DNA of 64,000 nucleotides from Gelidibacter gilvus (GCF_004115975.1 NZ_SDDZ01000003.1:372001-436000); one strand, 5' to 3'; positions 8,748 to 17,135 are shown, numbered from the stretch's first letter. Notes: generated by a model from the sequence alone, not told the origin. Numbers and translations are program-made.

Positions 8748-9622
8748 ATAACATGGAGCGATTTTTCTAAAAGTGAAATAGTGATGGCATCACTAGCTAT
8801 ATTGAAAAATTCGCCATCAATTTGACTTTCATACACGCTTTTATTTTCCTGGCGGATCCGAATTTCCTTTGATTGATAATACTTAGCTTCCTTTATCAAA
8901 TGAGGTTTTTTAAGTAAGATCAAGAATCCGAAGTATAATGATTTCAGCCTAGACATTTTTGAAACAATAAGAACATCCAAAAGTCCATCCTGCAATGACG
9001 CTGTTGGGGTCAAACTGATTTTATAGCCCATTTCATTGGAATTGGAAATAAATACCAGAAAAGGATAGGTTTGGATCGTTTCCCCGTTAACTTCAACCGT
9101 AATTTTATTCTTATATTTTATGTTCTTCAGAGCTTTCAGCGACGATTTTAAATAACTAATTAATTTTCTTTCGTTGGAATTTTCGTAATGCCTGATCACT
9201 TGCGCGTCGATACCGATGCCTGTATTGCTGAAAAAATAATGCTCGTTGATACAGCCTACATCAATTTTCTTAACTGGTGCCGTTTTGATGAGGGCTATGG
9301 CATGCTCCACACGTTTTGGAATTTTCAAATTGGAAGCTAGGCCATTCCCAGAGCCCAACGGGATGATGCCCAATGGAATATTGGTGTTGACCAAGCATGA
9401 AGCTACTTCGTTAATAGTACCGTCTCCGCCACAGGCGACAATGATATGTGCGCCTTCGGCAATGGATAATTTGGTTAAAGTTTTAGCGTGTTTTTTATAA
9501 TCGGAATTTTTTATCGTGACCACATAGTCTGCTTCATCAAAAAATTTATTTAAAAACTTTTTATTGATCAGTTGGTTCCCTGAACCGGATACAGGATTCA
9601 CTATGAAGTGTATATGTTTCAA
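8741..9622 (-). CDS. Diacylglycerol kinase-family lipid kinase (YegS/BmrU type)
   Basis: A 293-residue cytosolic or peripheral kinase. The N-terminus FIVNPVSGSG and the nucleotide-binding glycine motif GGDGTINEV (about residue 64), followed by LGIIPLGSGNGLA, are diagnostic of the DAGK catalytic domain. The C-terminal lipid-kinase beta-domain includes the IDGEFF segment. It phosphorylates a lipid alcohol, probably diacylglycerol or a sphingoid/undecaprenol analogue; the substrate is not determined. Its 3' end overlaps the convergent PAP2 gene by 7 bp. Confidence 0.92.
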   Translation of the reverse strand: MKHIHFIVNPVSGSGNQLINKKFLNKFFDEADYVVTIKNSDYKKHAKTLTKLSIAEGAHIIVACGGDGTINEVASCLVNTNIPLGIIPLGSGNGLASNLKIPKRVEHAIALIKTAPVKKIDVGCINEHYFFSNTGIGIDAQVIRHYENSNERKLISYLKSSLKALKNIKYKNKITVEVNGETIQTYPFLVFISNSNEMGYKISLTPTASLQDGLLDVLIVSKMSRLKSLYFGFLILLKKPHLIKEAKYYQSKEIRIRQENKSVYESQIDGEFFNIASDAITISLLEKSLHVIY

Positions 9623-9882
9623 ATACTATTCCTTTTTTTTAGATACTGATAACGCTATTTTGCAACCAAATGTGTAGAACTATGAAGTTTGGCGCAAAAG
9701 TCTGAAAAGCGGTTGAAAGATATCAATTTACAGACATAAATTATCAAAATTTTAGGGAATTGAGGTTATAAATCTTTCCACATAAACCATCACCAATTAA
9801 TGCGAAACCTTATTTGCAGAGTTTCTTGATCTCAGATACTAATACGATAAGATAAAATAGGACCTAGTGATCGAAATAGCGA

Positions 9883-11244
9883 TTATACAAATGCACTATA
9901 CCCAGTTATGGCCCTTCCCACAATTAATGTATTGATTTCCTTGGTACCTTCATAAGAATATATGGCTTCAGCATCGGCCACAAACCGCGCTACATTGTAC
10001 TCCAACAAAATGCCGTTACCACCCATGACCTCACGTGCCTGACTGACCACATCTCGTGTTCTCAAAGAGCAAAACACTTTTGCCAAAGACGCGTGTTCAT
10101 CTGTGAGCAGACCTTGATCCTGCAACTCGGAGAGTCTATAAACCATGGTCTTCATTGCCGTTAGATTGGATAGCATTTCCACCAAATGATTTTGAACCAA
10201 TTGAAATGAAGCAATAGGTTTTCCAAACTGTTCCCGTTTTTTGGTGTATTTGAGTGCGTTTTCATAAGCACCCCTTGCGCAACCTACGGCTTGCCACGCC
10301 ACACCCGCTCGCGTCATCCGCAACACTTTGGCAGTGTCTCGGAACGAATTGGCATTTTGGAGTCGGTCTTTTTCAGCGATTCTACAATTTTCTAGAGTGA
10401 TGATGGCATTCTGTACGGTTCTCAAGGCCATTTTGTCTTCCATTTTCTCCGTGGTGAAACCTGGGGTGTCTTTTCTGACTAAAAACCCTTTTACTTTGTT
10501 GCTCGTTTCTTCTCTTGCCCAAATAATGGTCACATCGGCAAATGTGGCATTGCCGATCCACTTTTTTTGACCATTCAAAATCCATTCTTCCCCTTCCAGT
10601 TTACACGTGGTTTCCATTCCGCCTGCCACGGCACTTCCAACATTAGGTTCGGTTAGGCCAAAAGCACCTATCAATTCCATCTTTTGCATTTTTGGAAGCC
10701 ATTCTTCTTTTTGTTCTTCGCTTCCGCAGAGATAAATTGAGCCCATGGCAAGTCCGCTATGGACACCAAAAAAGGTAGAGACCGAAACATCTACGCGTGC
10801 CAACTCTTCGGCAATGATACCTTCCATAATGAATGGTAAATCAGGGCAACCGTAACCTTTATAAGCGACCCCACAAATATTAAGTGCTGCCAATTTGGGA
10901 ATGATTTCCATTGGGAATTGTGCTTTTTTCCAATAGTCATTAGCAATAGGTTCTACTTCATCCTGCATGAAATTGCGTACTTTCATTTGGATGGCGCGCT
11001 GCTCTTGCGTCAATTTTAAATCGAGATCATAAAAATCGCCATCAATAGGAGGCAGTTGATGTTGTCCTTTTTTGCTTTTCTCGGTGAGCATTTTCATGAG
11101 CCCATCCAGCTGTTTATCATCAAGCTCGCCTACTGTTTTCATGATTTTGGGTAAATCTATCTTTTCTGAAATTCTGCCTAGATCTTCAAAGTCAACTTCT
11201 TTCATCAAGTTAATGATGGACTTAATTTTAGTAAATAATTTCAT
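9883..11244 (-). CDS. Acyl-CoA dehydrogenase with N-terminal extension
   Basis: A 453-residue FAD enzyme of fatty-acid or amino-acid degradation. The dehydrogenase fold starts at about residue 70 (LTQEQRAIQMKVRNF) and includes GAFGLTEPNVGS, GQKKWIGNA, the FAD-contact KREQFGKPIASFQLVQ, and MGGNGI near the C-terminus. The catalytic glutamate is probably in the YSYEGTKEI segment, as in glutaryl/short-chain enzymes. The first ~65 residues are a charged helical extension absent from standard ~380-residue members. It stands alone on this strand. The exact acyl-CoA substrate is unknown. Confidence 0.92.
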   Translation of the reverse strand: MKLFTKIKSIINLMKEVDFEDLGRISEKIDLPKIMKTVGELDDKQLDGLMKMLTEKSKKGQHQLPPIDGDFYDLDLKLTQEQRAIQMKVRNFMQDEVEPIANDYWKKAQFPMEIIPKLAALNICGVAYKGYGCPDLPFIMEGIIAEELARVDVSVSTFFGVHSGLAMGSIYLCGSEEQKEEWLPKMQKMELIGAFGLTEPNVGSAVAGGMETTCKLEGEEWILNGQKKWIGNATFADVTIIWAREETSNKVKGFLVRKDTPGFTTEKMEDKMALRTVQNAIITLENCRIAEKDRLQNANSFRDTAKVLRMTRAGVAWQAVGCARGAYENALKYTKKREQFGKPIASFQLVQNHLVEMLSNLTAMKTMVYRLSELQDQGLLTDEHASLAKVFCSLRTRDVVSQAREVMGGNGILLEYNVARFVADAEAIYSYEGTKEINTLIVGRAITGYSAFV

Positions 11245-11626
11245 AGTGCGACTCGAATTTTAATTAGTTGTTGAAAAGTTAATGCTTTTCAATAGAATTA
11301 AATGTTCTGTCTAGAAATTTATAAAGAATTTAACGTGGGGAATTGAAATTGAAATTGAAGTTGATGCTGAAGTTGAATGAAGATGAAATGGATCAATTGC
11401 GATTCTTGCGGTTAATAAGTTGAAACTTATACATTGACTGATGACTGATGACTGCAAAATGAAGACCCGCACCGAACGTGCCTTATCGGTACGGGCAGGC
11501 TGCCGACTGATTACACAGAGATTCACGGAGAAAAAATAGAGTCACACAGAGAAATACGTTAAATATTCGTCATTTCGTGGCGAAAAAGCAAAAACAGTAA
11601 ACAAACTGATGCATTTAAAACAAGAT
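11245..11626. other. Spacer with low-complexity and dispersed repeat DNA
   Basis: This 382-bp spacer has no gene. It contains a purine-rich low-complexity stretch of TTGAA/GAAATTG units at 11338-11393, a GC-rich dispersed repeat at 11461-11500, and paired CACAGAGA motifs around 11513-11552 of a kind often seen next to decayed four-helix-bundle genes. Confidence 0.6.
11461..11500 (-). repeat. Dispersed GC-rich intergenic repeat, copy B
   Basis: Read on the minus strand this starts GCCTGCCCGTACCGATAAGG and ends GGTGCGGGTC. It aligns with 1551-1588 over its length. Confidence 0.65.
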
Positions 11627-12703
11627 TTATTTTAATCCCAATAAGAGTTCTGCGGCGGCGAATGGTGTGGTTTCGCCATTTTCAATGCGTTCCAATTGAT
11701 GTTTCAATTCTATTTTGATGGAAGGATTATTGTAAAAGTCGGTTTTCAACCGGTCTTCAATGGTTTGGAGCAGCCAGAATTTGTTTTGCTCATTCCGGGA
11801 ATAATCGAAAAAGTGGTTTTCTTTAGTTAAATCTAAATACGCTTCAATCAGTTGCCAAACTTCTGGGATTCCTGTGTTTTCAAGTGCACTAGCAAGCAGC
11901 ACTTTGGGTTGCCATCCCGAATCTTTGGGTGGGTAGAGGTGTAGCGCTCGGTTAAATTCCACCTTGGCAATTTTGGCGTTTTTAAGATTATCGCCATCGG
12001 CTTTATTGATCACAATGGCGTCAGCCATTTCCATAATGCCACGTTTAATGCCCTGCAATTCGTCTCCGGCACCTGCCAATTTCAAAAGTAAAAAGAAATC
12101 GACCATACTGTGGACTGCCGTTTCACTTTGCCCAACACCCACGGTTTCAATCAGGATGGTGTCAAAACCGGCAGCTTCACATAAAATAATGGTTTCCCGA
12201 CTTTTCCGAGCCACGCCACCAAGCGAGCTGCCAGAAGGAGAAGGACGGATAAAAGCATTGTCGTTTTTGACCAAATCTTCCATCCGTGTTTTATCACCTA
12301 AAATGGAACCGCGGCTCAAAGTACTGCTCGGATCTACCGCTAAAACAGCAATCTGTTTTCCTTTGGAAGTCAAATACATTCCAAAAGTTTCAATAAAAGT
12401 ACTTTTACCAACCCCGGGAACGCCGGTTATACCAATCCTGATAGATGCATTGGCATAAGGCAGGCATTGCTGGATGATGTCATTGGCCTTCTTTAAATGT
12501 TGCGGATTGGTGCTTTCCACCAAAGTAATGGCTCTGCTAAGTGCTGTCCTGTCTTTGGCTAATATGCCTTTGACCAGCTCATCTGCAGAAGGTTGTTGCT
12601 GACGTTTGTTTTTAATGGCAGCGATAGCACTTTTGTTGGTCGTTTCAGGTTCAGAAACACCTTCATTTTCTTGTAGTGCTGAAGTTTTGCCTTTTTCGGT
12701 CAA
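11627..12703 (-). CDS. meaB: MeaB/ArgK-family GTPase, methylmalonyl-CoA mutase chaperone
   Basis: A 358-residue cytosolic G3E-type GTPase that gates loading and repair of B12-dependent methylmalonyl-CoA mutase. The Walker A motif GVPGVGKST (about residue 96), AVDPSS, the ETVGVGQSE switch region and the base-specificity motif NKADG are all present. The first ~40 residues are low-complexity and poorly conserved. It sits 17 nt after the DUF2911 gene on the same strand. The mutase itself is not in this window. The cobalamin adenosyltransferase at 34021 belongs to the same cofactor pathway. Confidence 0.93.
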   Translation of the reverse strand: MTEKGKTSALQENEGVSEPETTNKSAIAAIKNKRQQQPSADELVKGILAKDRTALSRAITLVESTNPQHLKKANDIIQQCLPYANASIRIGITGVPGVGKSTFIETFGMYLTSKGKQIAVLAVDPSSTLSRGSILGDKTRMEDLVKNDNAFIRPSPSGSSLGGVARKSRETIILCEAAGFDTILIETVGVGQSETAVHSMVDFFLLLKLAGAGDELQGIKRGIMEMADAIVINKADGDNLKNAKIAKVEFNRALHLYPPKDSGWQPKVLLASALENTGIPEVWQLIEAYLDLTKENHFFDYSRNEQNKFWLLQTIEDRLKTDFYNNPSIKIELKHQLERIENGETTPFAAAELLLGLK

Positions 12704-12720
12704 ATTATTTGAGATTTAGC

Positions 12721-13296
12721 CTATTGTGTTTGTTCTTTACTGATTTCCATAGGAACTTCAATTTTGGTTTGATCCCATGCCATGGTCATTTTTAAAATAT
12801 CCACGGTATTGTCAAAAGCGATGGTGAACTGTTCCACGGTACTATCTAAGTTAATGACAGGAACATCTACTTCCAAAAGATCATATTTTGGTTCACGCAT
12901 TGGTCGCATTTGATCGTCAACTCCCCACTCATATTGTTGGGTATTAAAATAGACTTTCCAAAGGCTGTCATTAGGAACGGTCCAGAGGGTGTAAATGCCT
13001 TTAGGTACTGAAATACCGTCAATTATTAACGTTTTATTGGTCGTAAATGTAGTAGCCTCGTTAGCTCCCGTACGCCACACTTTATCATAAGGCACCAAAG
13101 CACCAAAAACTTCCCGTCCTTTTTTATAAGGTCGGTTGTAAAGCACTTCCAGTTTTGTGTCATTTAACTCAAATTTCACGACATCTTTTGGACTGACTCG
13201 TTTTGAGAAAATATCTTCAACAAAATAGGAATATAAAAATAAGCCCACTGCTACCATAGCAAGGATAATCAAGAGGCGTTTTAAAAACTTGTTCAT
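12721..13296 (-). CDS. DUF2911 membrane-anchored or exported protein
   Basis: A 191-residue protein with an N-terminal hydrophobic segment (about residues 7-25) and a DUF2911 domain recognisable from YNRPYKKGREVFG, LVPYDKVWRTGANEAT and GIYTLWTVP. The domain is widespread in Bacteroidota, is probably periplasmic and has no established function. It lies directly upstream of meaB (17-nt gap) and may share its transcript. Confidence 0.88.
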   Translation of the reverse strand: MNKFLKRLLIILAMVAVGLFLYSYFVEDIFSKRVSPKDVVKFELNDTKLEVLYNRPYKKGREVFGALVPYDKVWRTGANEATTFTTNKTLIIDGISVPKGIYTLWTVPNDSLWKVYFNTQQYEWGVDDQMRPMREPKYDLLEVDVPVINLDSTVEQFTIAFDNTVDILKMTMAWDQTKIEVPMEISKEQTQ

Positions 13297-13506
13297 AAAA
13301 AATGGATCATTGATTTGAAACTTGGGTTAAATATAATTATAAAAGATTGCTCCTTAAAGTACTTAACGTTGTTTTATGGAAAGTTGGTATTGTTTTTTAA
13401 AAAAGGATGCTAAAATAGTTTCGACCTTATATTTTTTAAACTATTTATGCGGAAATATCCATAAATCTCGATGCGGTTATAAAGCCTAAAACTTCACTAT
13501 ATCAAC

Positions 13507-13551
13507 AAAAAAACTGCCCGAAAAGTAGCTTTGCGAAACTTTCCGGGCAGT
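13507..13551 (-). terminator. Intrinsic terminator of the acidic lipoprotein gene
   Basis: The stem AACTGCCCG-AAAGT (13512-13526) pairs with AACTTTCCGGGCAGTT (13536-13551) with one mismatch around a ~10-nt loop. Read on the minus strand it is followed by a run of seven T (13507-13513). It lies 26 bp past the stop at 13577. Confidence 0.85.
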
Positions 13552-13576
13552 TATAATTATAGTGTAATTAAAAAAT

Positions 13577-14281
13577 TTAATCTAAATCATCCATCAATTC
13601 AATTTGAACCTTAAGAGCTTGTTTAAGCGCTTCTGCCAAATCATTATTACCATCCATGTCATTAGGACTAATGGTAATCATTCCGTCACCATCACCATCT
13701 GTAGCGGTAGAAAGGTCTACCATGGCTAATACGGCACTAAGATCAAAGTTAATAACGACCTCTTTGGTGTTATTGTCGATGACCAATTTTTGATTTGAAT
13801 CTTCGTAATCAATTTCAATTTCGTCTTCAAAATCATGCCAAAAAACGAAAGCTTGGCCGTTGATTTCTCCGGTCAATTCCATGCTTTTTCCAAATAAGGG
13901 AGAGTTTGAATTTTCACTTTTGTCAAATTCAAATTCGATTTCCTCATAAACGCCGTTTGGAATTTCAATATCCACCAATTGAATACTGTTTCCAGATAAC
14001 AAATCGATTTCAAAAGGACCTTTTAGTTCGATATCGTCATCACTATCGTAAAAACCTTCTTCAATTTCCAGTTCAATTTCTTTGAAGTTTACTAGAAACT
14101 TAGAGAGGTTCACATTATCTGTACCTCTATTAACCGCCATGTTATAGGTTGCGCTAGCCGCTATTTTCAAATTGCCTTGATTGGGTGCTATTGTCGCATC
14201 ATCATCTGATGAACAGGCAGTAAAAACAGTTGCCAGGGCGAGTGCGACAACTCCAAATTTCATTTTTTTTAATACATTCAT
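13577..14281 (-). CDS. Acidic lipoprotein, DUF4382-like
   Basis: A 234-residue lipoprotein with a lipobox near residue 22 (VFTACSSDDD). The body is very acidic and beta-rich, with segments KEIELEIEEG, FEIDLLSG and IEIPNGVYEEIEFEFD that resemble DUF4382-type extracellular beta domains. The assignment is tentative. Near the C-terminus DGDGDGMITISPNDMDGNND resembles a calcium-binding loop. It has its own terminator downstream and is monocistronic. Function unknown. Confidence 0.8.
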   Translation of the reverse strand: MNVLKKMKFGVVALALATVFTACSSDDDATIAPNQGNLKIAASATYNMAVNRGTDNVNLSKFLVNFKEIELEIEEGFYDSDDDIELKGPFEIDLLSGNSIQLVDIEIPNGVYEEIEFEFDKSENSNSPLFGKSMELTGEINGQAFVFWHDFEDEIEIDYEDSNQKLVIDNNTKEVVINFDLSAVLAMVDLSTATDGDGDGMITISPNDMDGNNDLAEALKQALKVQIELMDDLD

Positions 14282-14521
14282 TGTTTTAAAATTTATAGGT
14301 TATATAAGATAAACGCTCGGTAGCTCATATATTATTTTGAAAGTGTTAAACAATTCTAAAAGTTTTTCGCTCATTACTCAGGTCTTATACTGGATCATGG
14401 TTTCAAGAAACAAGGAAAGGGTAAGGTTAAATTGCAGTTAAAAAGATGGCAGAACTTTTTATTTAAAATTTATAATCTAACTAAAATGTTATAGGATAGT
14501 AATTTGTGTCATATTTACTCG

Positions 14522-14529
14522 TACTTTTG
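14522..14529 (+). promoter_or_regulatory. Candidate -7 element for the J-domain/KTSC gene
   Basis: TACTTTTG matches TAnnTTTG 22 nt before the start at 14552. A TTTG at 14503-14506 could be a -33 element but its spacing is short (15 nt). Confidence 0.45.
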
Positions 14530-14551
14530 CGCCCTCAAATAAAATTTTGAA

Positions 14552-15004
14552 ATGAAGCGCATAAATGAATACAAGAAACTCTTTGGAGTGGAAAACGAAG
14601 TTGAATTAAAGACTTTAAAAAAGAGTTACCGGGATTTAGTGAAGGAATGGCACCCTGACAAATTCCAAAACGGTGATGCCCTACAGGAAGAAGCTGAAGT
14701 GCAAAGCCGAAGAATTATTGATGGCTACCATTTTTTAGTGAGTATTGCACCAGAAACCATTGCATCAAATTTAGATGAGTATAAGGAAACGATTACCAAT
14801 TCGGGAATCGCAGATTATATGCACAAAGGTTTATTGATGGAAATCACTTTTTTAGATGGATCAACTTATGAGTATTTTGGTGTGACAAAACAAGTCTACA
14901 TTAAAATGATCAATAGCGATAAGGTCAATCGTTTTGCTAAGCGTAACATTTATCCTAATTATACCTATAGAAAGTCGAAAAGAATTCTTGAACCTGCTCA
15001 GTAG
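14552..15004 (+). CDS. J-domain plus KTSC domain protein
   Basis: A 150-residue cytosolic protein joining two small domains. Residues 1-65 look like a DnaJ J-domain, with LKKSYRDLVKEWHPDKF carrying the diagnostic HPD tripeptide. Residues 90-145 match the KTSC domain (FLDGSTYEYFGVTKQVYIKM and NIYPNYTYRK). J-domains stimulate DnaK ATPase. KTSC domains are small beta folds of unclear, possibly nucleic-acid-related role. The combination suggests a specialised DnaK co-chaperone. A strong terminator follows at 15026, so it is monocistronic. Confidence 0.88.
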   Translation: MKRINEYKKLFGVENEVELKTLKKSYRDLVKEWHPDKFQNGDALQEEAEVQSRRIIDGYHFLVSIAPETIASNLDEYKETITNSGIADYMHKGLLMEITFLDGSTYEYFGVTKQVYIKMINSDKVNRFAKRNIYPNYTYRKSKRILEPAQ

Positions 15005-15025
15005 GAAGATAGACATATAATTTAC

Positions 15026-15068
15026 AAGGGGAACAAGGTTAATTTAATCGTGTTCCCCTTTTTTTTTA
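15026..15068 (+). terminator. Intrinsic terminator after the J-domain/KTSC gene
   Basis: AAGGGGAACA (15026-15035) pairs perfectly with TGTTCCCCTT (15051-15060) and is followed by a run of about eight T. It sits 22 nt after the stop codon. Confidence 0.93.
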
Positions 15069-15257
15069 TAATTTTTTGACAAAATCAATACGCTTCTAAT
15101 AATGTCTAGATTTTAGTAGGATTGACAGATTCGAACTCATTTCTATAGTTTAGGAACCTGGAATTTTTCCGTTGGAGCTTGAGGCTAAGCACTTTTAGAA
15201 CAAGTAAAGTTTTTATTCGGATTGGAAATGCCTATTTTGCATGAAATCTCTCTCATT

Positions 15258-16796
15258 ATGAAAAAAACACTTACGCTTCTGTCGCTCACAGTTTTATTGT
15301 TTGGAAGTTCCTGTTCTGTATCTCAAAAAAACACCTCAATTAAGGATGATGGGAAAATTGAAATTGTTTTTGTACAAGTCAATGATGTTTATGAAATAGC
15401 ACCTCTTGGAGGTGGAAAAGAAGGAGGAATCGCACGTGTTGCAAGTTTGAAGAAGCAGGAAAAAGAGAAAAATACAAATACATTTCTAGTTATGGGAGGA
15501 GATTTTGTGAGTCCTTCTATTTATAATAGTCTGAAATATGAAGGGAAAAGCATACGAGGTAAACAAATGATAGAAGCCTTAAATGCTGCCGAGATGGACT
15601 TCGTCGTTTTTGGTAATCATGAATTTGATATTAAAGAAGCTGAGCTCCAGTCGCGAATTGACGAATCAGAATTTACTTGGGTGGCTTCAAATACATTTCA
15701 TAAAAGCGGATCTACCATCCAGCCCTTCACTATGAATTCAACCACGCCTTTTCCAGAAACTTACATTTTAAATGTCACCGATGCCGATGGAACCAAAGCG
15801 AAAATTGGAATTATCGGAATTACGCTGCCTTTTAATAAAGTGCCCTATGTGCATTATACCGATCCTATAACAACCGCTAAAAGATTATATGCTGAAATAA
15901 AAGACTCAGTGGATATCGTGATTGCTTTGACGCATTTGGATATTAAGGATGATATTAAACTTGCGCAGGAGATCCCAACCTTAGGTTTAATTATGGGAGG
16001 GCATGAGCATGACATGCAGTTTGAAAAAGTTGGTGATGTGTATATTACCAAAGCTCACGCCAATGCGAAAACAGCATATGTCAACACTTTGAGGTTGGAT
16101 AAGAAGAATGGCACCTTAAAAGTATTTCCTAAATTAGAATATCTTAATGAAAACATAGCGCTTGATAATCATACGAATACAGTTGTTGAAAAATGGGTAA
16201 AGATTGCCAATGAAAATTACAATTCCTTAGGATTTGATGCTGAGGATATTGTTATAGCCAAAAGCGAACCGCTTGAAGGCAGAGAAACTGTCATCAGGTC
16301 GCAGCCCAGCAATTTAACGGAACTTGTGGTGCGTGGCGTACACGCTGCTGCTCCTTTATCTGATGTCGTACTTGTAAATGCAGGAGCAATTCGAGTTGAT
16401 GATATTTTACATGCACCAGTCTCTCAATATGATATCTTACGAGCGATGCCTTTTGGTGGCGAAATAAGAGAGGTTGATATGACGGGAAGTTTTCTAAGTA
16501 AGATTCTGGATGTAGGAGAAAGTAATAAAGGAATTGGAGGTTATTTATTGCGGAACTCAACCGTAATGAAGATGAATGATAAATGGGTGATTGGAGAAGA
16601 TACAATTGATAACAGCAAAGTATATAGGGTGGCTATGTTGGGGTTCTTGTTGACGGGTATGGAGTCTAATTTAGATTTTTTGAAAGAAGACAATCCTGGA
16701 ATCGTCAAATTGTATCCCATTGAAACCTCCAGTGATCATCCTCAATCTGATATCCGATTGGCACTTGTACATTACTTGAAAAGTGTGAATAATTAA
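15258..16796 (+). CDS. Lipoprotein of the 5'-nucleotidase/metallophosphatase family
   Basis: A 512-residue lipoprotein. I chose ATG 15258 (MKKTLTLLSLTVLLFGSSC, lipobox Cys near 19) over a TTG 36 nt upstream. The N-terminal half is a calcineurin-like phosphoesterase (GGDFVSPS, FGNHEFD, THLD, GGHEHD). The C-terminal half is a 5'-nucleotidase substrate-binding domain (LVNAGAIRVDD, ILRAMPFGGEI). The family hydrolyses nucleotides or nucleotide sugars outside the cytoplasm. The first metal motif, usually D-x-H, reads NDVYE here, so the His ligand is replaced by Tyr. It precedes the riboswitch-pncB region on the same strand. Confidence 0.9.
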   Translation: MKKTLTLLSLTVLLFGSSCSVSQKNTSIKDDGKIEIVFVQVNDVYEIAPLGGGKEGGIARVASLKKQEKEKNTNTFLVMGGDFVSPSIYNSLKYEGKSIRGKQMIEALNAAEMDFVVFGNHEFDIKEAELQSRIDESEFTWVASNTFHKSGSTIQPFTMNSTTPFPETYILNVTDADGTKAKIGIIGITLPFNKVPYVHYTDPITTAKRLYAEIKDSVDIVIALTHLDIKDDIKLAQEIPTLGLIMGGHEHDMQFEKVGDVYITKAHANAKTAYVNTLRLDKKNGTLKVFPKLEYLNENIALDNHTNTVVEKWVKIANENYNSLGFDAEDIVIAKSEPLEGRETVIRSQPSNLTELVVRGVHAAAPLSDVVLVNAGAIRVDDILHAPVSQYDILRAMPFGGEIREVDMTGSFLSKILDVGESNKGIGGYLLRNSTVMKMNDKWVIGEDTIDNSKVYRVAMLGFLLTGMESNLDFLKEDNPGIVKLYPIETSSDHPQSDIRLALVHYLKSVNN

Positions 16797-16909
16797 GCAT
16801 TATGTATGTTATAAAATCTTTTTTTCTTGGTCAATCTTATGGCCAAAGACTAGAATTAAAAATTTTTGTTAAATTTTAATCTAACATTTAATCATGTCTA
16901 TTTTTTTTG

Positions 16910-16917
16910 TATCTTTA
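16910..16917 (+). promoter_or_regulatory. Candidate -7 element driving the riboswitch leader
   Basis: TATCTTTA is one base off TAnnTTTG. It would start transcription at about 16923, exactly at the 5' edge of aptamer stem P1. No clear -33 element. Confidence 0.4.
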
Positions 16918-16923
16918 TATAAC

Positions 16924-17013
16924 AATCATATCGGGGTGCTTAAATCATTAAAAATAGCTGAGAATAAACCCGTATAACTTCAAAGGGATAATGCCAAAAG
17001 AAGAAATATGATT
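16924..17013 (+). ncRNA. TPP (THI-box) riboswitch-like aptamer, possible variant
   Basis: The closing stem P1 is perfect: AATCATAT (16924-16931) pairs with ATATGATT (17006-17013). Inside are TCGGGGTGC, GCTGAGA, AACCCGTAT and GGATAATGCC in the order and spacing of the TPP aptamer. P2 forms from CGGGGT with ACCCG. P4 forms from CTTC (16978-16981) with GAAG (17000-17003). The pyrimidine-sensing half (CTGAGA) is intact. In the J4/5-P5 half, the usual TGATCTGG reads TCAAAGGG and the usual AGCGTAGGG reads AAAAGAAGA, so the bases that normally contact pyrophosphate appear changed. An intrinsic terminator follows directly, and the downstream gene is pncB. Confidence 0.78.
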
Positions 17014-17015
17014 TG

Positions 17016-17057
17016 CAAAGGGAACAACGTTATCATAACTTGTTCCCTTTGTTTTTT
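17016..17057 (+). terminator. Riboswitch expression-platform terminator
   Basis: CAAAGGGAACAA (17016-17027) pairs perfectly with TTGTTCCCTTTG (17040-17051), followed by six T. It begins 2 nt after aptamer stem P1 and lies about 80 nt before pncB, the arrangement of a transcription-attenuating riboswitch. The 8-mer CAAAGGGA also occurs inside the aptamer at 16981-16988. Confidence 0.9.
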
Positions 17058-17135
17058 GTAGAATTTTATTAATACTTTAATCATTTTTTCAAATAGCTTA
17101 GCAGCATATAATTTCTCAATTAAAATCAAACTTTC

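Larger units (their letters stand above)
16797..17135. other. Leader region of pncB
   Basis: This 339-bp spacer holds, in order, a -7-like element, a TPP-type aptamer and an intrinsic terminator, then about 80 nt of AT-rich DNA before the pncB start. There is no gene in it. Confidence 0.8.

Noticed and set aside
11311-11526. 71-codon frame on the minus strand
   Set aside because: Its Ser/Ile/His runs come from low-complexity DNA and a dispersed repeat.
15222-15257. TTG start 36 nt before the nucleotidase-like gene
   Set aside because: The ATG at 15258 begins a standard lipoprotein signal; the extra 12 residues would spoil it.
16924-17013. NAD-II or nadA-type riboswitch ahead of pncB
   Set aside because: Expected motifs are absent, while the order of TPP-box motifs is nearly complete.
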